Of a DNA stretch of 60,308 bases, positions 7,776-16,061 are shown in pieces. Below the pieces are notes generated by a model. The model was not told the origin of the DNA and searched no databases. It saw nothing but the letters and a program-made list of their open reading frames with translations. Where the stretch lies: the NCBI GenBank assembly GCA_017459605.1, contig JAFUCQ010000014.1, positions 1 to 60,308 on the forward strand, in the 5' to 3' direction. The stretch comes from Atopobiaceae bacterium (GTDB lineage: Bacteria > Actinomycetota > Coriobacteriia > Coriobacteriales > Atopobiaceae). The translations under genes and the position numbers were made by a program. Position 1 is the stretch's first letter. Each line of letters starts with the position of its first letter.

Positions 7776-7870
7776 TTGAATAATTAAAATCGTATAAATA
7801 AGATATTAACACAAGCTCTTATAGACGCTGTGTTTGAGTCCTTCGACTCGGCCGTTTGAAGGGTTCAAAC
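7776..7870 (+). promoter_or_regulatory. Probable promoter and structured leader of the pilus operon
   Basis: TTGAAT (7776-7781) and TAAGAT (7799-7804) are 17 bp apart in AT-rich DNA. The leader then holds two hairpins: GAGTC-CTTC-GACTC (7836-7849) and GTTTGAA-GGG-TTCAAAC (7854-7870). A purine-rich stretch with several ribosome-site-like motifs precedes the pilin start. The hairpins could stabilise the message or regulate translation. Confidence 0.5.
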
Positions 7871-7911
7871 AGGCGCTTATCAGAGGAGAGAGAAGAGAGA
7901 TTGGAGAGCTC

Positions 7912-9396
7912 ATGAACACCCGGACTTCACGAAGAACCTTGTTAGGTATATTCCTAGCAACCCTACTTGGTTTGGCGTTTGCTGTGCCAAGCCTTGCCCT
8001 AGCTGAGGACACGCCAACAACGGCTTTTGACAACGTTGTTATCACCAAGAACGTAAACGCTGAGTCTCAAGCGCAGATTGCTGGCGATAGCTTCACCATC
8101 AAGGTTGTAGAACTGGGACTTGAAAATGATGCCACTCAAAAGGTAAGGGTGGTAGACAACGGCAGTGGTACCTACGTTATCGAGGAACCATCGCCACAGA
8201 TTGCTGACCTAACACTGACTGTTCCTGCTGGTGAATCGGGCAATCAGGTACTGACGGGTACACTGAATCCCGCTGGTGACTGGAAGCATGCTGGTGTGTG
8301 GCAGTACCTCGTCTACGAGGGTGGCGCTTTCAGCGAAAACGGTAGCCCCTACGTTAATCAGCAGACTCAGGAAGTGGTTGGGTACAGCACAACTGCCAAC
8401 CAAGGAACTATCTGGCCGATGGAAAGCCGCACTATGTCGGTTAATAGCAACGTATATGTTCCCTCTCAGGGTGTCTACCTCATGCGCGTCTACGTGGTCA
8501 ACGATGGCACCGGCCTCAAAGTTGATAAGGTGACCGTTGATAACGTAGTGCCAGATGTTCCTAAGGGCGATAATGCTGATGACTATGGTAAGACAAGCGC
8601 TACAACCCCTGAGGGCAAGGTTGACCCGGCAGATCCTGCTACGACAGATCCTACTAACGCTGGAAGCGATACCAAAGGTAGTGACTTCTCATTCACCAAC
8701 CGTTTTTCAATGAAGGGTGACCTGACGCTTAAGAAGACGGTTACCGGTGATTACGGCGACAAAGAAAAAGAGTTTAGCTTTGATGTCACTCTTGTTATTC
8801 CTGAAGGCGCAGAGACAGATCTGACGCCATTAGAGGTTGGCGATAAGACCGTCTACACGGTTGCAGCTCACGGAGAGGCTGACCGAACCTTCTACTTTGG
8901 TTATGAGAAGGCAGTGGGCGCTCCAATAACATCGGCAACAACTATTGACAAGTACACTGCAACACTGAAGGGCATCCAGCTCAAGCATGGTGAGAGTTTT
9001 GTCTTTGCTTCATCCATTGCCAGTGGTACGACTAATCAGCTTCCAGTAGGAACCAAGTTCATCATTACCGAGCATGGCGAGGCAGGCTATCAGGCAGGCG
9101 CTATTGTGACGCTTAATAAGAACAGCTCACCGAGCGTTAGCTATCTCGGAGGGCTTACGTCGAGCAATACAACAAAGCCCAATACGACCGTTGCCGCCGA
9201 TCTCACTGTTCAGGATGACACCTACCAAGTAACCCGCAACGGTGAAGAGGTTGAAATCGTCAACTTCTACGATACAACCAACGTTACTCCTACCGGTATT
9301 CTCATCAACAACCTTCCCTACATCCTGCTCATTGGTATTCCTATTGCAGCCTTCCTCATGTGGTTTGCTCGCAAGCATCAGCAGGTAAATGCTTAA
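7912..9396 (+). CDS. Major pilin-like surface protein with isopeptide domain (TPTG-type sorting signal)
   Basis: The product is 494 aa. The start at 7912 has TTGGAG upstream. A signal peptide covers about residues 1-31 (cleavage after ALA). The C-terminal half carries a Spy0128/DUF7601-like pilin domain: LTLKKTVTGDYGD (near 270), a Glu in ITEHGEAGY and an Asn in EIVNFYD, the Lys-Glu-Asn set expected for an internal isopeptide bond. The end is TPTGI, a hydrophobic span (about 467-485) and ARKHQ, an anchor that replaces LPXTG and resembles the EVPTG/QVPTG signals of streptococcal class-B-sortase pili. First gene of the operon and next to the sortase, it is the likely pilus backbone. Confidence 0.85.
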   Translation: MNTRTSRRTLLGIFLATLLGLAFAVPSLALAEDTPTTAFDNVVITKNVNAESQAQIAGDSFTIKVVELGLENDATQKVRVVDNGSGTYVIEEPSPQIADLTLTVPAGESGNQVLTGTLNPAGDWKHAGVWQYLVYEGGAFSENGSPYVNQQTQEVVGYSTTANQGTIWPMESRTMSVNSNVYVPSQGVYLMRVYVVNDGTGLKVDKVTVDNVVPDVPKGDNADDYGKTSATTPEGKVDPADPATTDPTNAGSDTKGSDFSFTNRFSMKGDLTLKKTVTGDYGDKEKEFSFDVTLVIPEGAETDLTPLEVGDKTVYTVAAHGEADRTFYFGYEKAVGAPITSATTIDKYTATLKGIQLKHGESFVFASSIASGTTNQLPVGTKFIITEHGEAGYQAGAIVTLNKNSSPSVSYLGGLTSSNTTKPNTTVAADLTVQDDTYQVTRNGEEVEIVNFYDTTNVTPTGILINNLPYILLIGIPIAAFLMWFARKHQQVNA

Positions 9397-9499
9397 AGAC
9401 TACGCGCAACACAGTTTGCAGTAAGGCGGTATACGCCACACTGTAACTGCGCGAGTTGTATAAGCAAGCGCGAGGTTTTACGTACGTAACGGAGAAACG

Positions 9500-10450
9500 T
9501 TGAGCTCTCTCTCAGACACAGATAAGGAAGAAGCAGGCCACAGAGTGCTTGCGGTGGCCAACGGAATTGTTAATACGGTCATCGCTCTCATTCTGGGTCT
9601 CTTCTTCCTTATTGGGTGTTACGGATTGTGGGATTCGCACAACGTAGAAGTGCAGGCGAGTTCAACACGATGGCAGGCATACAAACCAGTCGAGCCTGAG
9701 CAGTTGTCGTTTAAAGAACTTCAAGCGCTCAACTCAGATGTGGTAGCGTGGCTGGACATTTACGGGACAGGAATCGATTATCCGGTTTGCTATAACGAGG
9801 ACATCGAATACTACCTCGTACACAACCCAAAGAAAGAGTATTCGCTCACCGGCTCTTTGTTTCTTGATAATCGCAATGCACGAGATTTCAGTGACTTTTC
9901 TACCATCGTGTATGGTCATCACATGGAAGCGCAAGTGCAGTTTGGTCCGCTTTCTAACTTTGATGACGAGACGTACTTTCTCGAGCATGAGTATGGAAAC
10001 CTCTACGCACAGGGTCGCAACTGGGGCCTTCACTTCTTTGCTTACCTCACCGCCGATGCCTATGATGCAACGATTTATCGGACTGAGTTTGCAAACGATG
10101 AGGCCAAACGTGACTACCTTAACCACCTGCTCGACACCGCACGTTATACCCGCACTGTCGAGCTTGCCACTACAGATCGCATCGTTGTACTTTCGACCTG
10201 TAGTTCAGAATCCACAAACGGACGAACGCTTCTTGTGGGAAAGATATGCGATGAGAGCTTTACCAATCGCTTTATCAAGTGGCCCAACACGGGCACCGGC
10301 ATTGACGAGACCTTCAGTTTCTTAGGGATTCCCGTTGTTGGATGGCTGGTTTTCATTGCATGGATTATCCTGCTTCTTTTGTTGCTCTGGCTGCTCAGAA
10401 GGCGCAAGAAGCGCAAAAACCAAGACACAGATACCAAGGAAGACAAATGA
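9500..10450 (+). CDS. Class B sortase (pilus-type)
   Basis: This 316-residue membrane transpeptidase should link pilin subunits or attach them to the wall. A membrane helix lies at about 24-44. The catalytic domain has His in VYGHHM (about 139), Cys in VVLSTCSSE (about 233) and Arg in GRTLLVGK (about 241), with the TLSTC-like context of class B. A second C-terminal membrane helix (about 274-300) ends in a Lys/Arg-rich tail. The start appears to be TTG at 9500, with CGGAG upstream. In streptococcal pilus islands a class B enzyme polymerises TPTG/VPTG-type pilins, matching the unusual signals of its neighbours. Confidence 0.9.
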   Translation: MSSLSDTDKEEAGHRVLAVANGIVNTVIALILGLFFLIGCYGLWDSHNVEVQASSTRWQAYKPVEPEQLSFKELQALNSDVVAWLDIYGTGIDYPVCYNEDIEYYLVHNPKKEYSLTGSLFLDNRNARDFSDFSTIVYGHHMEAQVQFGPLSNFDDETYFLEHEYGNLYAQGRNWGLHFFAYLTADAYDATIYRTEFANDEAKRDYLNHLLDTARYTRTVELATTDRIVVLSTCSSESTNGRTLLVGKICDESFTNRFIKWPNTGTGIDETFSFLGIPVVGWLVFIAWIILLLLLLWLLRRRKKRKNQDTDTKEDK

Positions 10451-11025
10451 CCAAGCACAACTCCACACATACCCCCGAGCAGAGCCTTGGGACAGCTGCC
10501 GAGAAACCCGTAGTCGTTTCTCGCAAGGCTGCACCAAGCTTGGGCTATGAGCTGGCCATGCTTGGACTGAAGATTGCAGTGGTCATAGGAGCGCTTGTTG
10601 CTCTGTTTAGCTTTGTGTTTGGTCTGTACCGTGTCAATGATGCCACTATGGAACCCGTGTTTTTGAACGGAGACCTCGTGATGTATTACCGCCTCGATAG
10701 GCGCTGCTATGCAGGTGAGGTGGTTGTACTTCCGTATGAGGGAAGCCTGACGTCTGCTCGTGTTATTGCCGTTGCAGGAGACGAAGTAGACATCGATACA
10801 CAGGGTCTCAAAGTCAATGGGAGTTATCAGCAAGAACAACGCATAAGTGGTGAAACTACTCAGGTTGCCGATGGCGTGACTTTTCCTCTCACCGTTCCCG
10901 ACGGTTGCCTCTTTTTGTTGGGAGATAACCGCACCGAGGCAGTGGACAGCAGGATTTACGGTTGCGTTTCATCAGACGACATTAACGGAAAGGTGATTGG
11001 TCAGTTTAGACGGCGTGGCTTTTAA
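10447..11025 (+). CDS. Signal-peptidase-I-like pilus accessory protein lacking catalytic residues (SipA-like)
   Basis: This 192-residue membrane protein has an N-terminal membrane helix at about 34-62 and an outside S26 peptidase fold. The usual Ser-Met of the nucleophile is Thr67-Met (DATMEPVF), and the general-base Lys before Arg-Val is Ala104 (SARVIAVAGDEVD). The downstream GDNR and SRIYG motifs remain. Streptococcal SipA/LepA, needed for pilus polymerisation, is similarly degenerate, so a chaperone-like role is inferred. ATGA overlap with the sortase stop indicates translational coupling; an earlier in-frame start lies inside the sortase gene. Confidence 0.85.
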   Translation: MTKHNSTHTPEQSLGTAAEKPVVVSRKAAPSLGYELAMLGLKIAVVIGALVALFSFVFGLYRVNDATMEPVFLNGDLVMYYRLDRRCYAGEVVVLPYEGSLTSARVIAVAGDEVDIDTQGLKVNGSYQQEQRISGETTQVADGVTFPLTVPDGCLFLLGDNRTEAVDSRIYGCVSSDDINGKVIGQFRRRGF

Positions 11026-11097
11026 GCGCAGACTTGCGCTGTGAAGCAGCGACTACCCGCTACGGGTTGTGATATGACCACGATGAGATAACGAGCT

Positions 11098-12129
11098 ATG
11101 GTACACGCAAGGAAACATACTCATCAGCGCGCTACGCTACAGGCACCGCATGTGATGCATGTGGCGCAGGTGGCTGTGCGGCTGTTGCTCGTTGTTTTTG
11201 CATGCGTTGCCTTTGTTTCTCCTCGTCAGGCATTAGCCGTAAGCGCTGATGCAACGCAGCTCGAGTTTTTCCAGCGCTATGAGAGCAAGTGGACCGGATT
11301 GCAGCGCAGTTTTGAGTATTGCATTGAGCCAGCACAGCCGGGCTATCCATTACCTGAGCCAACACAAGCAGGGGAGCGCCTCGAATACAACGACCAAGGT
11401 GTGGCAATCCGCTTTTTCTTTACGCTCGAAGGCAATGAACACCGTGAGGACAATCCCTTTGTCACTGCTTTGTCTGGACTATCAGGTTTTGCTCAGTACG
11501 AATACCTCGACTATCGGGTGTATCTGGTTGGTCAGCCAGCAGACGGTTTTGTGTACCATCGCTATTACAACAACAACGAAGAGCAGCCAACACCTGAGTA
11601 CAACTTCAGGGCGGGCAACAGTGAAGCGCAAACAGAAACGCTTTGCCAAGCTACGGCTTATAGCTTGCGTGTGTGGCCTCAACACACAACTGATGAGGGA
11701 GCTCTTGTGAGCTTTAGTTTTGGGTCGAGTATTGGATTGTCGGGCAAAGTGGGCGATCCCGGCTGGACTATTCGCTATACCAATGAGCAGCTCCAACCAC
11801 ACACAGACACACCAACAGACAGCCAACCACATGACAACACAACACCGGGCGAGTTCTCATCAGGCAGCAGCAATCCAGATGGCAGCGTGGCAGGGATTTC
11901 GCAAACAAGTGGGAGTATTACAGCTGCCGCAAACAGCAATCAGCCTGTTTTACCTGCTGCTGCTCGTGTCATGAACACACATGCCTCGTCATTGCCAACA
12001 GCCAAGACGGGCGATAGCACACAGATGAGCGTGATTATCATGCTGTTGTGCATGGGTTGTGCAGTGAGTTGTGGCGCGTTTATCCTGTTCTTCTCACGGC
12101 GAGACGAGAAGGGCGGTGAGACGCGATGA
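11098..12129 (+). CDS. Minor wall-anchored pilus protein (LPTAKTGD anchor)
   Basis: The product is 343 aa. A long N-terminus with a hydrophobic stretch (VAVRLLLVVFACVAFV) ends at ALA, a probable signal peptide of about 47 residues. The middle is beta-rich (residues 50-235). A Ser/Thr/Pro/Asn-rich stalk follows, then SLPTAKTGD (about 298), a hydrophobic segment and SRRDEK. This is an LPxTG-like wall anchor, different from the TPTG/VPTG ends of the two other surface proteins. It may be the wall-linking base subunit, comparable to FctB in streptococci; this role is inferred from position and the anchor. It overlaps the next gene by ATGA. Confidence 0.7.
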   Translation: MVHARKHTHQRATLQAPHVMHVAQVAVRLLLVVFACVAFVSPRQALAVSADATQLEFFQRYESKWTGLQRSFEYCIEPAQPGYPLPEPTQAGERLEYNDQGVAIRFFFTLEGNEHREDNPFVTALSGLSGFAQYEYLDYRVYLVGQPADGFVYHRYYNNNEEQPTPEYNFRAGNSEAQTETLCQATAYSLRVWPQHTTDEGALVSFSFGSSIGLSGKVGDPGWTIRYTNEQLQPHTDTPTDSQPHDNTTPGEFSSGSSNPDGSVAGISQTSGSITAAANSNQPVLPAAARVMNTHASSLPTAKTGDSTQMSVIIMLLCMGCAVSCGAFILFFSRRDEKGGETR

Positions 12130-15100
12130 GTCAGGTACGTCATACACATACGACGCTTCGAGCTGCCGTGATGAGCAAGGCACATCTGGTCATCCGTTTG
12201 ATGGTAGCCCTCTCTTTGAGCTTGAGCACCTTTGTTGGGGGTTATTCTTCAGCGCGCGCAGATGAGTTGACAGCGCAGCAAGACCCCTTTATGGTGCGCA
12301 TTTCTTCTGAGGAAGCGCAGACCTTTGCAACACTCAAAGATGCACTGGCAGCTGCACTCACCATGGACAAGCCAGCCATCGAGCTAACCCGTGACTATCA
12401 GTTGTCTGCAGAAGAGAGCGAGTTATGTGTTGTTGTGCCAGCTCAGGGGCTTACCATTGAGGGCAATGGTTATGCGCTGGACTTCTCGTCAGCGACGTTC
12501 GAGCAAGGTTTGCAGGTTCAAGCCATACAAGGGCATGGCGAGCAGAACACCAGCGCTCACAGTGATGCCTCAGTGCTTACCGACAACACACTTACCCTCA
12601 ACAATCTTTCACTTATCAGAGGAAGCTTTGCCGGTAGCTTGCTTGTTGTGGGCTCCTCACAGAGCAGCCATAAAACGCAGGTAGTTTTGGAGTCCTGCGT
12701 GATTGACGGAAGTGCAAATCTTCAGGCAACTCAGCCACTTGTGAGTCTCAACAATGCGCAGGTGAGCTTGCATAACACAAGCATCCAAAACCACCGCGTG
12801 AAAACAGAGGGCGTCTACGCAGTTGAGGCAAGTAATGACGCTCAGTCAAGTGTTCAGCTCTTTGGAACAAGTTCTATCTATGACAACTTAAGCGCAGACC
12901 ACCCAGCAAATCTGCGTGTGAGCAGTTCTGACCAGCTTGAGCTGGGAGGCGACTTTGTTGGCGCAGCTGGTGTTACCTACGCCACGCAGCTTGCAGATGT
13001 GCAAGATCAGCCATGCTGGATTGTCTCGGGCCAAGCGGGCGACGGCCTGATCATCAATGATGCCTATAGAGAGCAAGACGCTACGGATGAGAAAAACGCT
13101 GGCGATGATGAGACTGACCCCACACAGCAAGACGAGCAGGAGCAGCAAGGCGAGCAGGGCGAACAGGGCGAGCAAGGTGAGCAGGAGCAGCAAGACGAGC
13201 AGGGCGAGGGCTTCTCGGCTGACTTTAGCTCAAGCATTAGCCTTCCAGAGGACTGCTCGGATGACGAGGCTACGGCCGTTAGCAGCAGTGATGTCAAGCT
13301 TGACGTGGCAGATACGACTAAAACAGCTGACACGACAGATGACTCGGCAGACACCGCCACAGCTCCAGATACCACTCAAGACGACACGAGCCTTGAGGCA
13401 GGTGCTGATTCCACTCAGAAATCAGCAGTTGACTCAAGACTTGACGAGAACGAGAACACCGCAGATGCCCAAACAAGCTCAGCGAAGAGTGTCTCGGCAG
13501 GCACTACGCGCAGCTCAGCCAGCCCAGCTCGGCGCATGTTGGCGCTGCGTGGTCCTGCCCTGAGCGCCGCTGCAACCAGTGCAAACTTGAATACAACAAC
13601 CATCGCTTTGAGCAAAACCCTCACATCAAACAAGAGCATCGAAGCAACAAGAAACGCGCTGAGTGATGCCAGCTTTAGCTTCCACGTTGAGCAAATCTCA
13701 GGTCCTTCAGAGGGACTCGTTGCTCCTGATGTATCCATCAGTGCAGCAGATGTTCTTGCGAGTACTGTCTCTAACAACAGCGATGAGGGTAGTTCGGTTG
13801 CCTACACGGATAACACCGCGCTCAGCCTCACGTTTACCAAAGAGGGCACCTACACCGTTCGAGTGAGTGAGCTGGCAGGCTCTGAGCAATCTGCGTATGA
13901 CATGAGCTATGACAGCCAGACCTTTGATTTCACCTACTATGTGGTCGAAGAAGAGGGAGCTTTGCGCATTGCAGAGGCGTACAAGACCCCAGACTATGCA
14001 GCGGCTGCTACAACGGGCGGTACCGCTCAGGCAACCATCTCTGGCAGCGATCTTTTCACCATCAACCAGCGCAGCTCATGGGGACACACCGTAACGGTAG
14101 CTCAAGCAGGAACCAGCATTAGTGTTACGGGAGATTCAAACCTCGTCTTTACGGGAACATCGAACTTCAGCTTTGACTTTGGACGAAGCTTTGCGGTAAC
14201 AGGCACCATGATTATGACGAGCGAAGATGGTCAAGCATTTGCGTTTACCAGCGCAGATGACGTTGCCATGCAGTGGGATTCGCTTTACGGCCTTGACGAG
14301 ACGGACTTCTCGACAGGCACGAGCGTCACGTATCACACGAAATACTTCCAAGAGGGTTCGGATTCCACAAAATCGGGACGCACAACGGGTAAATATGTGA
14401 CTGCATCAACCATGACCGATGGCTTCCTCTTTGTTATGGCAAATGAGCCGCTGAGCGGTATGGCAGCATTTAAGGTTGAGGGTCTCGACCGTATTCCGTA
14501 TCCTGCTGCGAGTGGATTTGCTACCGGAAATAACACGAGCTATGAGATTATTGGAACTCATGTTGGCGTGAATGTTGGTGCCATTCAGGTTAACAACGGA
14601 ACGGCATACGAATATCGCTCAGCACAGCCCTTCTCCATAAGCTTTGAGTGCACTGATTCGGAAACAGGAACGGGAACGCTCACGATCGTTGCCAATGGTA
14701 AAACTATCGTATTCTCAGATTTTGTAGCACAAGACATGCTCACGAACTGGCATGAAGCGCATTTGGCGCTTGGAATGAGCATTGACAATAACTTTACGGT
14801 AGACCCCAACTACACCATTTCATGTGCCTATACCGACGGTATCTCTGCTGCAACAACGCAGTTCTTGGCAGACCGCGATGGCGATGGCGAGTTTGAAACA
14901 CCGGTGAACCTCACCGACAGCCCTGCTCTTCCGGGTGAGACCATCATGGTGCGCCACGACCTCACGGCGCTCAACGGAACTGGCTATGGTCACGATTACT
15001 ATGTGAGTGGGCTTGTGACCCAACTCTTAAATAATAGTACGGGCGAGACTTTGGTGGGCACAGGTGCGCGTTCACGCATTCCTGGAGCAACAAGCTATAC

Positions 15101-15929
15101 GCTTGTGCCCGACGAAACAGCGACAGGTGATGAGTACAACAGCTATGACCTCACGGATGCTATTCATGTGCCCGTGCTTGCAAACAGTGCCCACACCTAC
15201 TTTGAGTATTTTGTAACGGCACCTGATGCAAACAATCAGCAGGTTGTTGAGTCAATTTTGTTTGGACAACCGCCGTTTGCCACAGTCGCAACAGACACCT
15301 ATGGTTTTCGCACGCAAGCAGCACTTCCCAGCAATGCCGTTTCATTTGGCAATGCTGCTACGGTCTTTGATGCGCACAATCTCACCCTTACCAAGCAGGT
15401 AGAGGGAGCTTACGGAGACAGAAGCAAGCAGTTTGTCATCACAATTGAGGCTGCCGAGTTTGCGGGATTGTCTGGCATCAGCACAAGCATGGGTGATACA
15501 ACCCTCAGCTTTGATGCGCAGGGACGCGCGGATGTGGCTCTTGCGCACGGACAAAGCATCACCCTCTATGGCCTGCCCAATGGTGCAGAGGTAAACATCG
15601 TTGAGCAGGAGCGTGCAGGCTCTACCTCGTATAGCTATGCGGTGGGCAACAATCAGCCGACAAGCTCAACAACAGGCTGCACGTTTACGTTGAGCGACGA
15701 TGCCATCGTGACCATTACCAACAGCTACCTCGATGCGGTACCCACAGGAATAAGCAGCTCAGAGCTTCCGTGGATGTTCTTGGTTGCGACAACTGCGGGT
15801 TTGTCGGCAGTTATGTGGGCTGTCGGATACTACAAGCGCCGCCGTACCCACAACGAGACATCAGGGCTGCCAGCATGGGCACGAAACACAGAAAACTTTA
15901 AGCACGTGACAGAAAAGCCCAGCATGTGA
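12126..15929 (+). CDS. Large modular pilus-associated adhesin (VPTG-type sorting signal)
   Basis: The product is 1267 aa. A signal peptide ends near SARA (about residue 48). Residues about 60-310 repeat short hydrophobic strands with Asn/Ser turns, suggesting a parallel beta-helix. A Glu/Gln/Gly repeat (13125-13209) and a Ser/Thr/Asp-rich linker follow. A Spy0128-like segment is at about 510-620 (FTKEGTYTVRVSELAG, then YDSQTFDFTYYVVEEEG). The last about 190 residues are a DUF7601-like isopeptide domain (LTLTKQVEGAYGD, NIVEQE, ITNSYLD), then VPTGI, a membrane span and YKRRRT. Translationally coupled to the preceding gene; likely the tip adhesin. Confidence 0.8.
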   Translation: MSQVRHTHTTLRAAVMSKAHLVIRLMVALSLSLSTFVGGYSSARADELTAQQDPFMVRISSEEAQTFATLKDALAAALTMDKPAIELTRDYQLSAEESELCVVVPAQGLTIEGNGYALDFSSATFEQGLQVQAIQGHGEQNTSAHSDASVLTDNTLTLNNLSLIRGSFAGSLLVVGSSQSSHKTQVVLESCVIDGSANLQATQPLVSLNNAQVSLHNTSIQNHRVKTEGVYAVEASNDAQSSVQLFGTSSIYDNLSADHPANLRVSSSDQLELGGDFVGAAGVTYATQLADVQDQPCWIVSGQAGDGLIINDAYREQDATDEKNAGDDETDPTQQDEQEQQGEQGEQGEQGEQEQQDEQGEGFSADFSSSISLPEDCSDDEATAVSSSDVKLDVADTTKTADTTDDSADTATAPDTTQDDTSLEAGADSTQKSAVDSRLDENENTADAQTSSAKSVSAGTTRSSASPARRMLALRGPALSAAATSANLNTTTIALSKTLTSNKSIEATRNALSDASFSFHVEQISGPSEGLVAPDVSISAADVLASTVSNNSDEGSSVAYTDNTALSLTFTKEGTYTVRVSELAGSEQSAYDMSYDSQTFDFTYYVVEEEGALRIAEAYKTPDYAAAATTGGTAQATISGSDLFTINQRSSWGHTVTVAQAGTSISVTGDSNLVFTGTSNFSFDFGRSFAVTGTMIMTSEDGQAFAFTSADDVAMQWDSLYGLDETDFSTGTSVTYHTKYFQEGSDSTKSGRTTGKYVTASTMTDGFLFVMANEPLSGMAAFKVEGLDRIPYPAASGFATGNNTSYEIIGTHVGVNVGAIQVNNGTAYEYRSAQPFSISFECTDSETGTGTLTIVANGKTIVFSDFVAQDMLTNWHEAHLALGMSIDNNFTVDPNYTISCAYTDGISAATTQFLADRDGDGEFETPVNLTDSPALPGETIMVRHDLTALNGTGYGHDYYVSGLVTQLLNNSTGETLVGTGARSRIPGATSYTLVPDETATGDEYNSYDLTDAIHVPVLANSAHTYFEYFVTAPDANNQQVVESILFGQPPFATVATDTYGFRTQAALPSNAVSFGNAATVFDAHNLTLTKQVEGAYGDRSKQFVITIEAAEFAGLSGISTSMGDTTLSFDAQGRADVALAHGQSITLYGLPNGAEVNIVEQERAGSTSYSYAVGNNQPTSSTTGCTFTLSDDAIVTITNSYLDAVPTGISSSELPWMFLVATTAGLSAVMWAVGYYKRRRTHNETSGLPAWARNTENFKHVTEKPSM
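13125..13209 (+). repeat. In-frame Glu-Gln-Gly coding repeat in the adhesin
   Basis: Short units of GAGCAGGGC type encode repeated E-Q-G and Q-E-Q-Q blocks between the N-terminal and pilin-like domains. Unit size is a multiple of three, so copy-number change would vary linker length without loss of frame. Confidence 0.85.
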
Positions 15930-15935
15930 GGCTTT
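15914..15935 (+). terminator. Possible terminator at the end of the pilus operon
   Basis: AAAGCC and GGCTTT form a stem spanning the stop codon of the adhesin gene, followed by CGTTTC. The T tract is weak, so termination may be partial. Confidence 0.45.
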
Positions 15936-16061
15936 CGTTTCAGTTGTGCTAAAAGCCCTTCTCTATAGACCGATAAAAGTCTGCACTGTTTTAAGGTAAA
16001 GCCATATCACTTCATATCTCGCAAAGGGCGAGGTGGTATGGAGAGAAAGGGAGGGTTTTTG

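Noticed and set aside
7836-7870. tRNA-like T-arm sequence
   Set aside because: Two hairpins resemble a T-loop and anticodon stem, but no acceptor stem, D-arm or CCA-proximal pairing can be drawn.
10144-10839. 231-codon minus-strand frame across the sortase and SipA-like genes
   Set aside because: Overlaps two genes with clear catalytic-fold motifs on the other strand; no recognisable domain.
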